A stretch of DNA of 45,422 nt from NCBI GenBank assembly GCA_964604015.1, contig CAZRXF010000003.1, forward strand, positions 1 to 45,422, in the 5' to 3' direction. Of this stretch, positions 33,914 through 42,209 are shown piece after piece. Position 1 is the stretch's first letter. Every line of letters starts with the position of its first letter. Source of the DNA: CANNBR01 sp964604015 (lineage in GTDB: Bacteria; Babelota; Babeliae; Babelales; CAIQNR01). The notes beneath the pieces were generated by a model. It was not told the origin of the DNA and did no database searches. It saw only the letters and a list, made by a program, of their open reading frames with translations. The translations under genes were made by a program, and so were the position numbers.

Positions 33914-34201
33914 ATGAGCAGATCAACCAAAAAAGGCCCATTCGTTGATGCATCACTAGCTAAAAAGGTGCATGCTGCGAAAGCGGATAAAAAGAGCGAA
34001 CCAGTTAAAACATGGTCGCGACGCAGCATGGTGATACCTGATTTTGTGGGAACTACCATTGCCGTGCATAACGGTAAAAAGTTTGTTTCGGTTTTTGTAA
34101 CTGAAGATATGGTGGGGCACTATCTTGGTGAATTTGCTCCTACCAGAACATTCCGTCTTCATAGCGGTCAGCGTAAAGCTGGGGTTGCCGGAAAAGACTA
34201 A
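33914..34201 (+). CDS. rpsS: 30S ribosomal protein S19
   Basis: Head protein that contacts S13, 95 residues. It has MSRSTKKGPFVDASLAKKV, TWSRRSMVIPDFVG and HYLGEFAPTRTFRLHSG, all standard. A 45-base gap separates it from rplV. Confidence 0.97.
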   Translation: MSRSTKKGPFVDASLAKKVHAAKADKKSEPVKTWSRRSMVIPDFVGTTIAVHNGKKFVSVFVTEDMVGHYLGEFAPTRTFRLHSGQRKAGVAGKD

Positions 34202-34246
34202 TTTCGATAGACTAATAAGCGCGAATATAATGAGTTTGAGGCTATA

Positions 34247-34600
34247 ATGCAATTTAGAGCACTAGTAAAACAGGTACCATTTTCTCCATATAAGCTCCGT
34301 CCATACGTGGAAGGAGTGAGGGGGAGGGATGTCTCCTACGCGTTGCGGCTATTGACTACGCAAGCAGTTAAACGGGCCGTACCGATTAGGAAGGTTATCC
34401 AGTCTGCCGCAGCCAATGCGCTGAATCGTGAGGGGATTGAGTTGACTGAATTGCGTATCAAAGAGATACGTGTCGACCAAGGCAGAATTTTTAAATATTT
34501 TAAACCGGGCTCCATGGGGCGTGCTGCAGCACAGCGTAAACGGTTTAGCCATATCAGTGTCGTGTTAGAAGTAAAAAATCAATCACCTAAAGAGGCTTAG
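34247..34600 (+). CDS. rplV: 50S ribosomal protein L22
   Basis: Tunnel-constriction protein, 117 residues. The start is less conserved, but SPYKLRPYVEGVRGRDVSYALRLL in parts, AAANALNREGIELTELRIKEI and the hairpin region FKYFKPGSMGRAAAQRKRFSHI (split here by naming GSMGRAAAQRKR) fit the family. Only one base separates its stop from the rpsC GTG. Confidence 0.96.
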   Translation: MQFRALVKQVPFSPYKLRPYVEGVRGRDVSYALRLLTTQAVKRAVPIRKVIQSAAANALNREGIELTELRIKEIRVDQGRIFKYFKPGSMGRAAAQRKRFSHISVVLEVKNQSPKEA

Positions 34601-34601
34601 T

Positions 34602-35237
34602 GTGGGACAAAAAGTTAACCCTCGCGGGTTTCGAGTAGGCGTTTATAGCGATTGGTATGCTCGTTGGTTTGCTCGTGGAGCAAGCTACGGGGATCAACTC
34701 CTGGAAGATATGAAAATCAGAAGGTTTGTTGATGCTGAACTTAAGCATGCAGAGGTTGCTCGCGTCGAAATAGAAAAAGCTGGTGATAATGTGAAGGTTA
34801 TCCTTCATTCGGCAAGACCGGGGATTATCATCGGTAAAAAGGGTCAAGAAATCGACTCGCTTCGCAAAGGAATTGCGAAAATTGTAAAGAAGAATGGTAT
34901 CGAAGTTTCTGTTCAGGAAGTTAAGACTCCAGAACTAGATGCCACGCTTGTTGCAAAAAGCATTGCAGAGCAATTGGAAAAAAGAGCGAGTTACAAAAAG
35001 ATTATGAAGAGAGCGTCAGCGTCAGCGTTGAGAGCAGGGGCAAAGGGAATTAAAATTTGTTGTTCCGGTCGTCTCAATGGTGCTGAAATTGCTCGTCGTG
35101 AATGGGTTCGTGTAGGGTCTGTTCCGCTTCACACGTTACGTGCCGATATTGATTACGGAGTTGCGCGCGCTAATACAACCTTCGGGGTTATTGGTGTCAA
35201 GGTCTGGATCAGTAGAGGTGAATATCACCTTGCTTAA
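34602..35237 (+). CDS. rpsC: 30S ribosomal protein S3
   Basis: mRNA entry-channel protein, 211 residues. It starts with GTG at 34602, giving MGQKVNPRGFRVGV, the standard beginning. The KH domain has IIIGKKGQEID. The C-terminal domain carries LNGAEIARREWVRVGSVPLHTLRADIDYG in pieces and ends GVKVWISRGEYHLA. There is no C-terminal tail as in E. coli. Confidence 0.97.
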   Translation: MGQKVNPRGFRVGVYSDWYARWFARGASYGDQLLEDMKIRRFVDAELKHAEVARVEIEKAGDNVKVILHSARPGIIIGKKGQEIDSLRKGIAKIVKKNGIEVSVQEVKTPELDATLVAKSIAEQLEKRASYKKIMKRASASALRAGAKGIKICCSGRLNGAEIARREWVRVGSVPLHTLRADIDYGVARANTTFGVIGVKVWISRGEYHLA

Positions 35238-35255
35238 ACGGTGTGAGAAAATAGT

Positions 35256-35717
35256 ATGTTGATGCCAAAGAAAACAAAATATCGTAAAGTACAACGAGGC
35301 ACGATGAAAGGCCTCTCAAAGGGCTGTCGCACTGTTGAGTTCGGGGACTTTGGGCTAGAAGCTGTCGAGCCAGCATGGGTTACCGCGCAGCAGATAGAAG
35401 CCATTCGTGTTACGATGTCACGTAAACTGAAAAAAGAAGGTAAGTTCTTCCTCAGGTTGTTCCCGGATAAACCGGTAACAAAGAAACCTGCAGAAACTCG
35501 TATGGGTAAGGGGAAAGGAAACCCTGAAGTGTGGGTTGCTGTAGTTAAGCGCGGACGTATCTTTGCCGAAATCGGTGGAGTTTCAGAAGCACGTGCACGT
35601 GAAATTTTTAAGATAGCAACCTCGAAGCTTCCTATGAAGACTCGCTTTGTAAAAAAAGATGTTGAGGTGCAAGGGGCTAAGGAAGTGCTAGGCGGAGGAA
35701 ATCTCAATGAAGCATAA
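35256..35717 (+). CDS. rplP: 50S ribosomal protein L16
   Basis: Protein near the A-site tRNA, 153 residues. MLMPKKTKYRKVQRGTMKG, TAQQIEAIRVTMSRKLKK, and the catalytic-centre loop RMGKGKGNPEVWVAVV are typical. It ends about 15 residues longer than E. coli L16 and overlaps rpmC by 11 bases. Confidence 0.97.
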   Translation: MLMPKKTKYRKVQRGTMKGLSKGCRTVEFGDFGLEAVEPAWVTAQQIEAIRVTMSRKLKKEGKFFLRLFPDKPVTKKPAETRMGKGKGNPEVWVAVVKRGRIFAEIGGVSEARAREIFKIATSKLPMKTRFVKKDVEVQGAKEVLGGGNLNEA

Positions 35718-35928
35718 AGTGACTCAAGAATTTAGGGACATGAAAATTGAGGAGTTGCAGCAGCAAGTTGAAGATTTGCGTAGGGCTCTCTTTAGTTTGC
35801 GTTTGAATGCAACCACATCTCATGTGAAGGATTGTTCGCAGTTTAAAAAGCTGCGTCACGCGATCGCTCGTGGTTTGACTGTTTTGCGTGAAAAGCAAAG
35901 TGTACCATCTAACCATAAAAGAGCATAA
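35707..35928 (+). CDS. rpmC: 50S ribosomal protein L29
   Basis: Two-helix hairpin protein of the exit-tunnel rim, 73 residues. The pattern EFRDMKIEELQQQVEDLRRALFSLRLN (quoted in parts: MKIEELQQQVEDLRRALF) and LRHAIARGLTVLREK is clear. It overlaps rplP by 11 bases and is two bases before rpsQ. Confidence 0.94.
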   Translation: MKHKVTQEFRDMKIEELQQQVEDLRRALFSLRLNATTSHVKDCSQFKKLRHAIARGLTVLREKQSVPSNHKRA

Positions 35929-35930
35929 CC

Positions 35931-36233
35931 ATGAGTAATCAAACAGCTGTGGACACAAAAAAAGTGAAGATGCTTGTCGGGAAAGTAGTTTCCGACAAAA
36001 TGGAAAAAACTGTTGTTGTTAGTCTGACAAGAACAGTCAAGCATCCCATCTTTGGTAAGGTGTTGAAAAAAGTTAAAAAGTACAAAGTGCATGATCCTTT
36101 GGAACAAGCGCACGTAGGGGACCTTGTCGAATTTTTTGAAGGTCGTCCTGTTTCAAAAACAAAATATATGTATTTGGCTCGCGTCGTGCAAAAGGCGGAT
36201 CAGGCTACAGATTTTGTGCAAGACGTGGAGTAA
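35931..36233 (+). CDS. rpsQ: 30S ribosomal protein S17
   Basis: Primary 16S binding protein, 100 residues. KMLVGKVVSDKMEKTVVV opens the OB-fold, followed by KHPIFGKVLKKVKKYKVHD and the loop VGDLVEFFEGRPVSKTK. About ten residues precede the usual start and ten extend its end. It precedes rplN by six bases. Confidence 0.95.
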   Translation: MSNQTAVDTKKVKMLVGKVVSDKMEKTVVVSLTRTVKHPIFGKVLKKVKKYKVHDPLEQAHVGDLVEFFEGRPVSKTKYMYLARVVQKADQATDFVQDVE

Positions 36234-36239
36234 GCAGCG

Positions 36240-36617
36240 ATGTTACAAAAACAATCCTATTTGGAAGTTGCAGATAATTCTGGAGCAAAGCTTTTACAAT
36301 GTATTCACATCATTGGAAGTACCAAGAAGCGTTATGCATATCTTGGCGATCTGATCAAATGTGCGGTCAAAAGTGCGATTCCAGGTGGTACGGTAAAAAA
36401 GAGTGATGTTGTCACTGCTGTTATTGTGCGTACAAGAAAAGAATTTAGACGGGAAGATGGAAGTTACATCAGATTTGGTGAAAATGCGGCCGTTATTATA
36501 AAAGACGGCGAGCCGGTAGCTTCTCGTATTTTTGGTCCTGTTGCTCGCGAACTTCGTCCTCGTCCTGGATATCAAGGATATCCGAAGATTGTCTCGCTTG
36601 CTGCAGAAGTTGTGTAG
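36240..36617 (+). CDS. rplN: 50S ribosomal protein L14
   Basis: Subunit-interface protein, 125 residues. It has MLQKQSYLEVADNSGAKLLQ, IPGGTVKKSDVVTAVIVRTRKE, RFGENAAVIIKDGEPVASRIF and GPVARELR, all characteristic. rplX begins 16 bases later. Confidence 0.98.
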   Translation: MLQKQSYLEVADNSGAKLLQCIHIIGSTKKRYAYLGDLIKCAVKSAIPGGTVKKSDVVTAVIVRTRKEFRREDGSYIRFGENAAVIIKDGEPVASRIFGPVARELRPRPGYQGYPKIVSLAAEVV

Positions 36618-36633
36618 GACTAGGGGAATACTT

Positions 36634-36945
36634 ATGATGCGCATTAGAAAAAAAGACAAAGTGAGAGTGATCTCTGGTAAGGATAAAGGTAAAGAAGGGG
36701 AAGTAATTGCCCTCTTGCCAAAAAAAGACAAGGTGAAGGTTGCCGGTGTTGCTGTGGTAACAAGGCACGTAAAAGCTCGCCGTCAAGGCGAAACTTCCTC
36801 CATTAGGAAGGAAGAAACCTTCATTTATGCTGCGAAAGTAATGCCAATCTGCGGTTCTTGTAAGAAAGCCTGCCGTGTTGGCAGCAAGGCTTTGGACAAC
36901 GGAACGCAGGTGCGTGTTTGTGGTCGCTGCAAAGAAGTTATGTAA
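36634..36945 (+). CDS. rplX: 50S ribosomal protein L24 with C-terminal zinc ribbon
   Basis: Early assembly initiator, 103 residues. The KOW motif is seen in KDKVRVISGKDKGKEGEV (7-24). The C-terminal part has Cys73, Cys76, Cys96 and Cys99 (CGSC and CGRC), the zinc-type tail found in many bacterial L24 proteins. The ATG at 36634 follows AGGGGA; the frame is open further upstream inside rplN, but that would be an overlap without homology. Confidence 0.95.
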   Translation: MMRIRKKDKVRVISGKDKGKEGEVIALLPKKDKVKVAGVAVVTRHVKARRQGETSSIRKEETFIYAAKVMPICGSCKKACRVGSKALDNGTQVRVCGRCKEVM

Positions 36946-36967
36946 CGGGTAGGTGAGGATATAAGAT

Positions 36968-37519
36968 ATGGCAAAAGCTAGATTTGATGAAAAATATCAC
37001 ACCACGCTTCGTTCTGAGTTGCAGAAAAAGCTCGGACTGAAAAACGTTATGGAAGTTCCTAAAATTTCCAAAGTTGTTTTAAATGTCGGTGTTAAGGAAG
37101 CTGTGAGCGATAGTCGTGTGCTTCAGCATGTGAGCAAGATGATTTCTGCTATTGCAGGACAAACTGCAGTGGTAACCAAGGCAAGAAAATCAATTGCTGG
37201 ATTTAAGATCCGCGAAGGTATGCCGCTTGGTGTTACAGTGACATTGAGACGCAAGGTGATGTACGAATTCCTTGATCGCTTGATTAATGTTGCACTCCCT
37301 AACGTTCGTGATTTTCGTGGTGTTAACACTTCATTTGATCGCCAAGGAAACTACAATTTGGGGATTAAGGAATGGAGCGTTTTCCCGGAAGCAAGTTCTA
37401 ATTCCTTGGATAAAGTGTACGGGATGAACATTACCATCTGTACAACGGCTACTAATGGTGAACATGCGTATGCTCTTCTTGAAGGGTTCAATATGCCATT
37501 TCGTTCAAAAGATAAATAA
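36968..37519 (+). CDS. rplE: 50S ribosomal protein L5
   Basis: 5S rRNA binding protein of the central protuberance, 183 residues. It has VMEVPKISKVVLNVGVKEA, AGQTAVVTKARKSIAGFKIREGMPLGVTVTLR (quoted in parts: TKARKSIAGFKIREGMPLG), and the P-site contact region RDFRGVNTSFDRQGNYNLGI. The size is typical. Confidence 0.98.
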   Translation: MAKARFDEKYHTTLRSELQKKLGLKNVMEVPKISKVVLNVGVKEAVSDSRVLQHVSKMISAIAGQTAVVTKARKSIAGFKIREGMPLGVTVTLRRKVMYEFLDRLINVALPNVRDFRGVNTSFDRQGNYNLGIKEWSVFPEASSNSLDKVYGMNITICTTATNGEHAYALLEGFNMPFRSKDK

Positions 37520-37536
37520 AAGATAGGTATCGACGT

Positions 37537-37842
37537 ATGGCAAAAAAATCATCCGTAGAAAAAAATAATCGACGCAAATTGCTGGTAGCTCGTTACCAGG
37601 AAAGGCGTGCGGAGCTAAAGGCTGTCATCAAGAATCCATCTTCTTCAATGGAAGAACGTTTGGAAGCGCAAGAAAAGTTGTCAGCTCTTCCACGTAACTC
37701 GAGCCGTGTACGCGTTCGTAACCGTTGTGCATTGACAGGAAGGTCTCGTGGATACATGGGATTCTTTAAACTGTCCCGTATTATGTTTCGTGAATTGGCT
37801 TTGCAAGGTGTTTTGCCTGGCGTTAAAAAGACAAGTTGGTAG
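37537..37842 (+). CDS. rpsN: 30S ribosomal protein S14, zinc-free form
   Basis: 101 residues, the long type without the CxxC...CxxC zinc finger: only one Cys (NRCALTGRSRGYMGFF) remains. The C-terminal part is conserved, ending GVLPGVKKTSW. It is followed after eight bases by rpsH. Confidence 0.97.
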   Translation: MAKKSSVEKNNRRKLLVARYQERRAELKAVIKNPSSSMEERLEAQEKLSALPRNSSRVRVRNRCALTGRSRGYMGFFKLSRIMFRELALQGVLPGVKKTSW

Positions 37843-37850
37843 GGGGTCGC

Positions 37851-38255
37851 ATGTCAGTAGATACAATAGCAAATTTTCTTACAATTTTGCGCAATAGGGT
37901 TATGGCTTCAAGCCCCTATGCAGTAGCTTCTTATTCAAAGATGAATGCTGAAATTGCACGCATCTTGAAAGAAGAAGGCTTCATCAAGGATGTTGAGGTT
38001 GTAGAAGGTTCCGATGCTCTTAGAAAGTCCTTGAAGATTGTTTTCAAGTACGTAAACGGTGAATCGGTTCTTCATGAAATTACGCGTGTCAGCAAACCAA
38101 GCAGACGCACCTATGCAAAAGTTAAAAATTTGAAACCTGTCATTAACGGATTGGGGATTGTGATTCTTTCTACTAATCGTGGTGTTATGACTGATAAACA
38201 GGCGAAGGAAGCTGATCTCCGTGTTGGAGGAGAAGTCCTTTGTACTGTTTGGTAG
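37851..38255 (+). CDS. rpsH: 30S ribosomal protein S8
   Basis: Central-domain 16S rRNA binding protein, 134 residues, and the translational repressor of spc operons in E. coli. It opens VDTIANFLTILRNRVMAS, and the C-terminus has GLGIVILSTNRGVMTDKQA and GGEVLCTVW. The ATG at 37851 follows AGGGGG and matches the family start; the frame is open 15 bases upstream. Confidence 0.97.
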   Translation: MSVDTIANFLTILRNRVMASSPYAVASYSKMNAEIARILKEEGFIKDVEVVEGSDALRKSLKIVFKYVNGESVLHEITRVSKPSRRTYAKVKNLKPVINGLGIVILSTNRGVMTDKQAKEADLRVGGEVLCTVW

Positions 38256-38264
38256 GGGGCGCGT

Positions 38265-38804
38265 ATGTCAAAAATAGGAAGAAGACCTATAAAAGTTGGG
38301 GATGTGAACGTTCAGGTGAATGGGCAGGAAGTCCAGTACACCGGTAAGAACGCATCAGGTACTCATCTGGTTCCCGACATTTTGGAAGTTGTGCTTAAGG
38401 ATGGGGAGCTCTCAGTTGTGCCGCGCAAAATGAATCGCGAAGGAAAGTGCATGTGGGGGTTACATCGTGCGCTTCTTTCAAACAAAATCCAGGGAGCTAG
38501 TAAGTCATTTGAACGTCAAGTTCAAATCGTAGGGCTTGGGTTTAAGGCGGTTTCTAAAGGTAAGTCTGTTGAGTTTACGCTTGGGTTCAGTCACAAGATA
38601 GATTTTGATGTCCCAACTGGTGTGACTATGGAAATCGATAAAACAGGACAATTGTTAACGCTTAAGTCTGCAGATAAAGAACTTCTTGGACAAACATGTG
38701 GGCAGTTGCGATTCCTTCGTCCGGTAGAACCGTACAAAGGGACTGGTGTTCGTTGGACTACTGATGTAGTGATACGAAAAACCGGTAAGACAAAAGCAGG
38801 TTGA
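38265..38804 (+). CDS. rplF: 50S ribosomal protein L6
   Basis: Protein at the sarcin-ricin loop base, 179 residues with two L6 domains. It begins MSKIGRRPIKVGDVNV, has VQIVGLGFKAVSKGKSVEFTLGFSH in parts and ends with the domain-2 motif RFLRPVEPYKGTGVRW. A 39-base gap follows before rplR. Confidence 0.97.
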   Translation: MSKIGRRPIKVGDVNVQVNGQEVQYTGKNASGTHLVPDILEVVLKDGELSVVPRKMNREGKCMWGLHRALLSNKIQGASKSFERQVQIVGLGFKAVSKGKSVEFTLGFSHKIDFDVPTGVTMEIDKTGQLLTLKSADKELLGQTCGQLRFLRPVEPYKGTGVRWTTDVVIRKTGKTKAG

Positions 38805-38843
38805 TAGCGGCAGCGCGAATAACTTAAGATTAAGGATTAAAAC

Positions 38844-39197
38844 GTGTCTATTCAGCGTAAAATTAGAAACAGAAGGAAAAGAAGAGCACTTCATGTACGT
38901 GCGAGAGTTCGTCGAGACAGTACGTCTGCGCGTCTTACGGTGTTCAGAAGCTTGCGTTACATCTACGCTCAAATCGTTGATGATGCTCAGCACAAGACCC
39001 TTGTGAGCTGCTCGTCTCTTGTTTTAGACGGGAAAGGTTCCAAAAGTGAGGTAGCAAATACTGTCGGGAAGGAGCTTGCAAAACTTGCTCTTGAACAAGG
39101 TATTACTCGTGTGACTTTTGACAGAGGCAGATTCCTCTATCATGGTCGTGTGAAGGCGCTTGCTGAAGGGGCTCGTGAAGCTGGCCTGCAATTTTAA
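38844..39197 (+). CDS. rplR: 50S ribosomal protein L18
   Basis: 5S rRNA binding protein, 117 residues. It has RRKRRALHVRARVR, RLTVFRSLRYIYAQIVDD, and the C-terminal FDRGRFLYHGRVKALAEGAREAGL. It begins with a GTG at 38844, preceded by an AAGGAT sequence. Confidence 0.96.
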   Translation: MSIQRKIRNRRKRRALHVRARVRRDSTSARLTVFRSLRYIYAQIVDDAQHKTLVSCSSLVLDGKGSKSEVANTVGKELAKLALEQGITRVTFDRGRFLYHGRVKALAEGAREAGLQF

Positions 39198-39232
39198 GCG
39201 TGGTATGGGAAGGATACTTTAAGGAATAAAGA

Positions 39233-39772
39233 ATGTCTGAACATTTGAAAGAAGAAATAACCAAAGACGCTCCTACGATGGTCGATTACGTGATTAACGT
39301 TCGTCGTGTTACAAAGGTTACCAAGGGTGGTAAGAGATTTGCTTTCTCTGCTTTGGTTGTCTCAGGTGACAAAAATGGGTCTGTTGGTGTTGCGCAAGGT
39401 AAGAGCCGTGAAGCTTCTGCTGCAATTGCAAAGGCAACAAACAGAGCTCGTAAAAATCTGATACAGATTCCATTGCGTGGAGCAACGCTTCCTTACAACG
39501 TAGCTGGAAGGCATGGAGCGAGTACCGTTCTTATGCGTCCTGCTTATAAAGGAACCGGTGTGATTGCAGGTGGTGCTGTTCGTTCTATCATGGAAGCACT
39601 GGGTGTTAAGGATGTGCTTGCAAAGTCATTGGGTGCATCAAACCGGATGAACGTGGTAAAAGCAGCGCTTAATGCATTGGCAAAACTTCGCTCACTGCGT
39701 CATGTTGCACATACAAGGGGAAAAACTACTGAGCAAATCATGAAGGGAAGTCATGGAAACTCTACTAAGTAA
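39233..39772 (+). CDS. rpsE: 30S ribosomal protein S5
   Basis: Decoding-fidelity protein with an N-terminal dsRNA-binding domain, 179 residues. The conserved KVTKGGKRFAFSALVVSGDKNG region (quoted as KVTKGGKRFAFSALVVSGD) and RPAYKGTGVIAGGAVRSIMEALGV (in part) are present. Its last codons overlap rplO by 20 bases, leaving no room for rpmD (L30), which normally lies here. Confidence 0.97.
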   Translation: MSEHLKEEITKDAPTMVDYVINVRRVTKVTKGGKRFAFSALVVSGDKNGSVGVAQGKSREASAAIAKATNRARKNLIQIPLRGATLPYNVAGRHGASTVLMRPAYKGTGVIAGGAVRSIMEALGVKDVLAKSLGASNRMNVVKAALNALAKLRSLRHVAHTRGKTTEQIMKGSHGNSTK

Positions 39773-40205
39773 TCGCGTTGGCCTGTGTCGTAAACGTAAA
39801 CGTGTCGGTCGCGGTGGTGCCCGTGGTGGTACTTCCGGTAAAGGTACAAAAGGGCAAAAAGCTCGTACCGGTGGTGCGTCGAAGGTTCGTGCAGGTTTTG
39901 AAGGTGGTCAGATGCCGTTGCATCGTCGCCTTCCAAAGCGCGGGTTCAATAATAATCAGTTTAAGAAGGTTTTCTCGCTTATTACGCTTGAGCAGTTGGA
40001 ACGTTGTTTTGTTGCAGGGCAAGAAGTGACGAAGGAAACTCTTGTTGAGAAAAAACTGACAAAAAATTCTCGGGATCTTGTGAAGGTTTTGGGAACAGGT
40101 ACCCTCTCCAAAAAATTGCGTGTTGTAGTTGATGCGTATAGCGCTTCTGCTGCACAGGTAATTGTGTCATGTGGCGGTGAGGCTTGTCTTACAAAAGAGG
40201 GATAA
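39753..40205 (+). CDS. rplO: 50S ribosomal protein L15
   Basis: Late assembly protein, 150 residues. The long basic N-terminal extension contains KRVGRGGARGGTSGKGTKGQ, then AGFEGGQMPLHRRLPKRGFNN, followed by a globular domain ending in the usual nucleotide-fold-like region (VVVDAYSASAAQVI). It overlaps rpsE by 20 bases and is four bases from the secY start. Confidence 0.97.
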   Translation: METLLSNRVGLCRKRKRVGRGGARGGTSGKGTKGQKARTGGASKVRAGFEGGQMPLHRRLPKRGFNNNQFKKVFSLITLEQLERCFVAGQEVTKETLVEKKLTKNSRDLVKVLGTGTLSKKLRVVVDAYSASAAQVIVSCGGEACLTKEG

Positions 40206-40209
40206 AGTA

Positions 40210-41529
40210 GTGATCATTTTTAGGAATTTTGGGAATATTTTTCGTATTCCTGAACTCAGAAAAAAGTTGTTGTTTACGTTGGGTGTGCTTATTGTGTACC
40301 GCTTGGGGACGTATATTCCGGTGATCGGGGTGGACGTTAATAAGTTGCATGAATTCATGCAACAGGCGAGTAAATTGAGTGGCTTGCTTTCGTACCTCGA
40401 TGTTTTTTCTGGGGGAGCGTTGGGGCAATGTACCCTCTTTGCTCTTGGTATTATGCCTTACATTACCGCATCGATTATGATGCAGATTTTGGGCTTTACG
40501 ATTCCTGAATTTGAGCAATTGCTTAAAGAAGGAGAGTACGGAAGAAAGGTTATAAACCAGTATACAAAGTATCTAGCTTTGGCTTTGAGCGTTGTGTGGG
40601 GATCTATCTATGTTGGAGGGCTTGAGTCCTATGGGCTCATCGTTGATCCAGGATGGGTGTATCGATTCCTATTTGTACTCTCATTGTCAGCAGGGTCTAT
40701 GGCTGTTATGTGGTTAGGTGACCAAATTTCGCTTTTTGGTGTGGGGAGTGGAGGCTCCATGATCATCTTTGCAGGTATCGTGGCGAAGTTTCCTGAATAT
40801 GTCATTAAGACGATTCATGCAGTGCAGACAGCAAAGCTTGATACGGTTATGGCTCTTTTCATTCTTGCATTTTTCATTGCGGTAACTGCATGCATTATTT
40901 TCCTTGAAAAAGGTGAGCGTAAGATTCCAGTTCAGTATGCTCGTCGTATTGTGGGAAATCGCGTGTATGGAGGACAGAGCACGTACATTCCATTTAAGAT
41001 CAATAATGCTTCCATTATGCCTGTTATTTTTGCTTCCTCTGTTCTCGGTGTTCCTCGCGGAATTGCTGGGATGCTTGCAAACAAGTACAAATTCTTTTCT
41101 CTTGTGACTCAGAAATTGGTCGACACGGGGTTCCTCTTTAATGCGCTGCAGTTCGTTCTGATTGTATTCTTTTACTACATTTATACGGCCTTGGTGTTTA
41201 ACCCAACAGAGCTTGCGGATAATATTAAGAAGAGTGGAGGATTTATTCCGAACGTGCGACCGGGTAAAAATACAGCGGAATTCTTTGGAAATATTCTGGA
41301 TAGGTTAGGATTGGTTGGGGCTATTTATCTTGGTATTCTGGCAATTTTGCCTAATATCTTGAGTGCAGTTGTTACCATGCCATTCTATCTGGGAGGCACC
41401 GCTCTTTTGATTGTAGTTGGCGTTGGTTTAGAGACTTCCTCGCAAATCGAATCCTATCTTATCGAGCGTAATTACGAAGGATTTTTGACATCAGGAAAAA
41501 TAAAATCAATTAGAGGAACAGCCCGTTGA
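40210..41529 (+). CDS. secY: Protein translocase subunit SecY
   Basis: Channel subunit of SecYEG, about 439 residues with ten predicted membrane helices. It has LRKKLLFTLGVLIVYRLGTYIPV in TM1, the plug region FSGGALGQCTLFALGIMPYITASIMMQ (in parts), GSGGSMIIFAGI, and the cytoplasmic loop GERKIPVQYARR. The start is a GTG at 40210 following AAAAGAGGG; the frame extends 48 bases further up into rplO, which adds non-homologous residues. adk overlaps its stop by four bases. Confidence 0.96.
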   Translation: MIIFRNFGNIFRIPELRKKLLFTLGVLIVYRLGTYIPVIGVDVNKLHEFMQQASKLSGLLSYLDVFSGGALGQCTLFALGIMPYITASIMMQILGFTIPEFEQLLKEGEYGRKVINQYTKYLALALSVVWGSIYVGGLESYGLIVDPGWVYRFLFVLSLSAGSMAVMWLGDQISLFGVGSGGSMIIFAGIVAKFPEYVIKTIHAVQTAKLDTVMALFILAFFIAVTACIIFLEKGERKIPVQYARRIVGNRVYGGQSTYIPFKINNASIMPVIFASSVLGVPRGIAGMLANKYKFFSLVTQKLVDTGFLFNALQFVLIVFFYYIYTALVFNPTELADNIKKSGGFIPNVRPGKNTAEFFGNILDRLGLVGAIYLGILAILPNILSAVVTMPFYLGGTALLIVVGVGLETSSQIESYLIERNYEGFLTSGKIKSIRGTAR

Positions 41530-42209
41530 GCAGCACTAAGAAGATCATACTGTTTTTAGGGGCCCCTGGCTCAGGAAAAGGGGCTCTTTCTCGTCTTTGT
41601 ATTGAAACGTTTGGCTGGAAACAGCTTTCGATGGGTAACCTGTGCCGAAAACACGTTTCAGAGGGGACTGAGCTGGGTAGGCAGATAGATTTTGCTTTAA
41701 AATCTGGTACACTGGTTCCCGATGAGGTCATTATCGAGTTTGGTACGCAGTGGATTGAGCAAGAAATTCAGGATGAGGATGTTCTTTTGCTCGATGGCTT
41801 TCCAAGAACGGTGGTGCAGGCTTCTGGCTTTTTGAAATTTTTTAGCGAAAAATATCCCCAAGTAAGGCTTGTGATTATTGAGCTTCGTGTTCCTGATCAT
41901 GAGATTATCGAGCGGTTAAGTGCTCGCGTGGTCTGCTCAAATAACGAGTGCCAGGCTGTTTTTTCTACCAGGATTCAGAAATTAAAGCCACGAGTTGCGG
42001 GTATCTGTGACGTGTGTGCGTCTGCTTTGATACAGAGAAATGACGATAGGCCTGAGGTAGTTTCAGCTCGTCTTGCAACGTATCACCAGCATTGTGAAAA
42101 GCTTACGAGCTTTTATAAAAACGCTGGGTATGTTGTTCATGTGATCGATGGAAACCGTGAACGGGCGGAGGTCTTTGAAAGTTTGCTTAAGCACGTGAGT
42201 AACGCATGA
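41526..42209 (+). CDS. adk: Adenylate kinase, zinc-LID type
   Basis: Converts AMP plus ATP to two ADP. The P-loop GAPGSGKG is at residues 12-19, followed by the AMP-binding and NMP helices and DGFPRT. The LID domain has Cys137, Cys142, Cys161 and Cys164, a zinc-binding set, and is followed by RNDDRPEVV. The start is a TTG that shares bases with the secY stop (TTGA). It ends overlapping map by four bases. Length is 227 residues. Confidence 0.95.
   Translation: MSSTKKIILFLGAPGSGKGALSRLCIETFGWKQLSMGNLCRKHVSEGTELGRQIDFALKSGTLVPDEVIIEFGTQWIEQEIQDEDVLLLDGFPRTVVQASGFLKFFSEKYPQVRLVIIELRVPDHEIIERLSARVVCSNNECQAVFSTRIQKLKPRVAGICDVCASALIQRNDDRPEVVSARLATYHQHCEKLTSFYKNAGYVVHVIDGNRERAEVFESLLKHVSNA

Noticed and set aside
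36532..36633. N-terminal extension of L24 into rplN
   Set aside because: Homology begins at the 36634 ATG, which has its own AGGGGA site; the extension is just an open frame.
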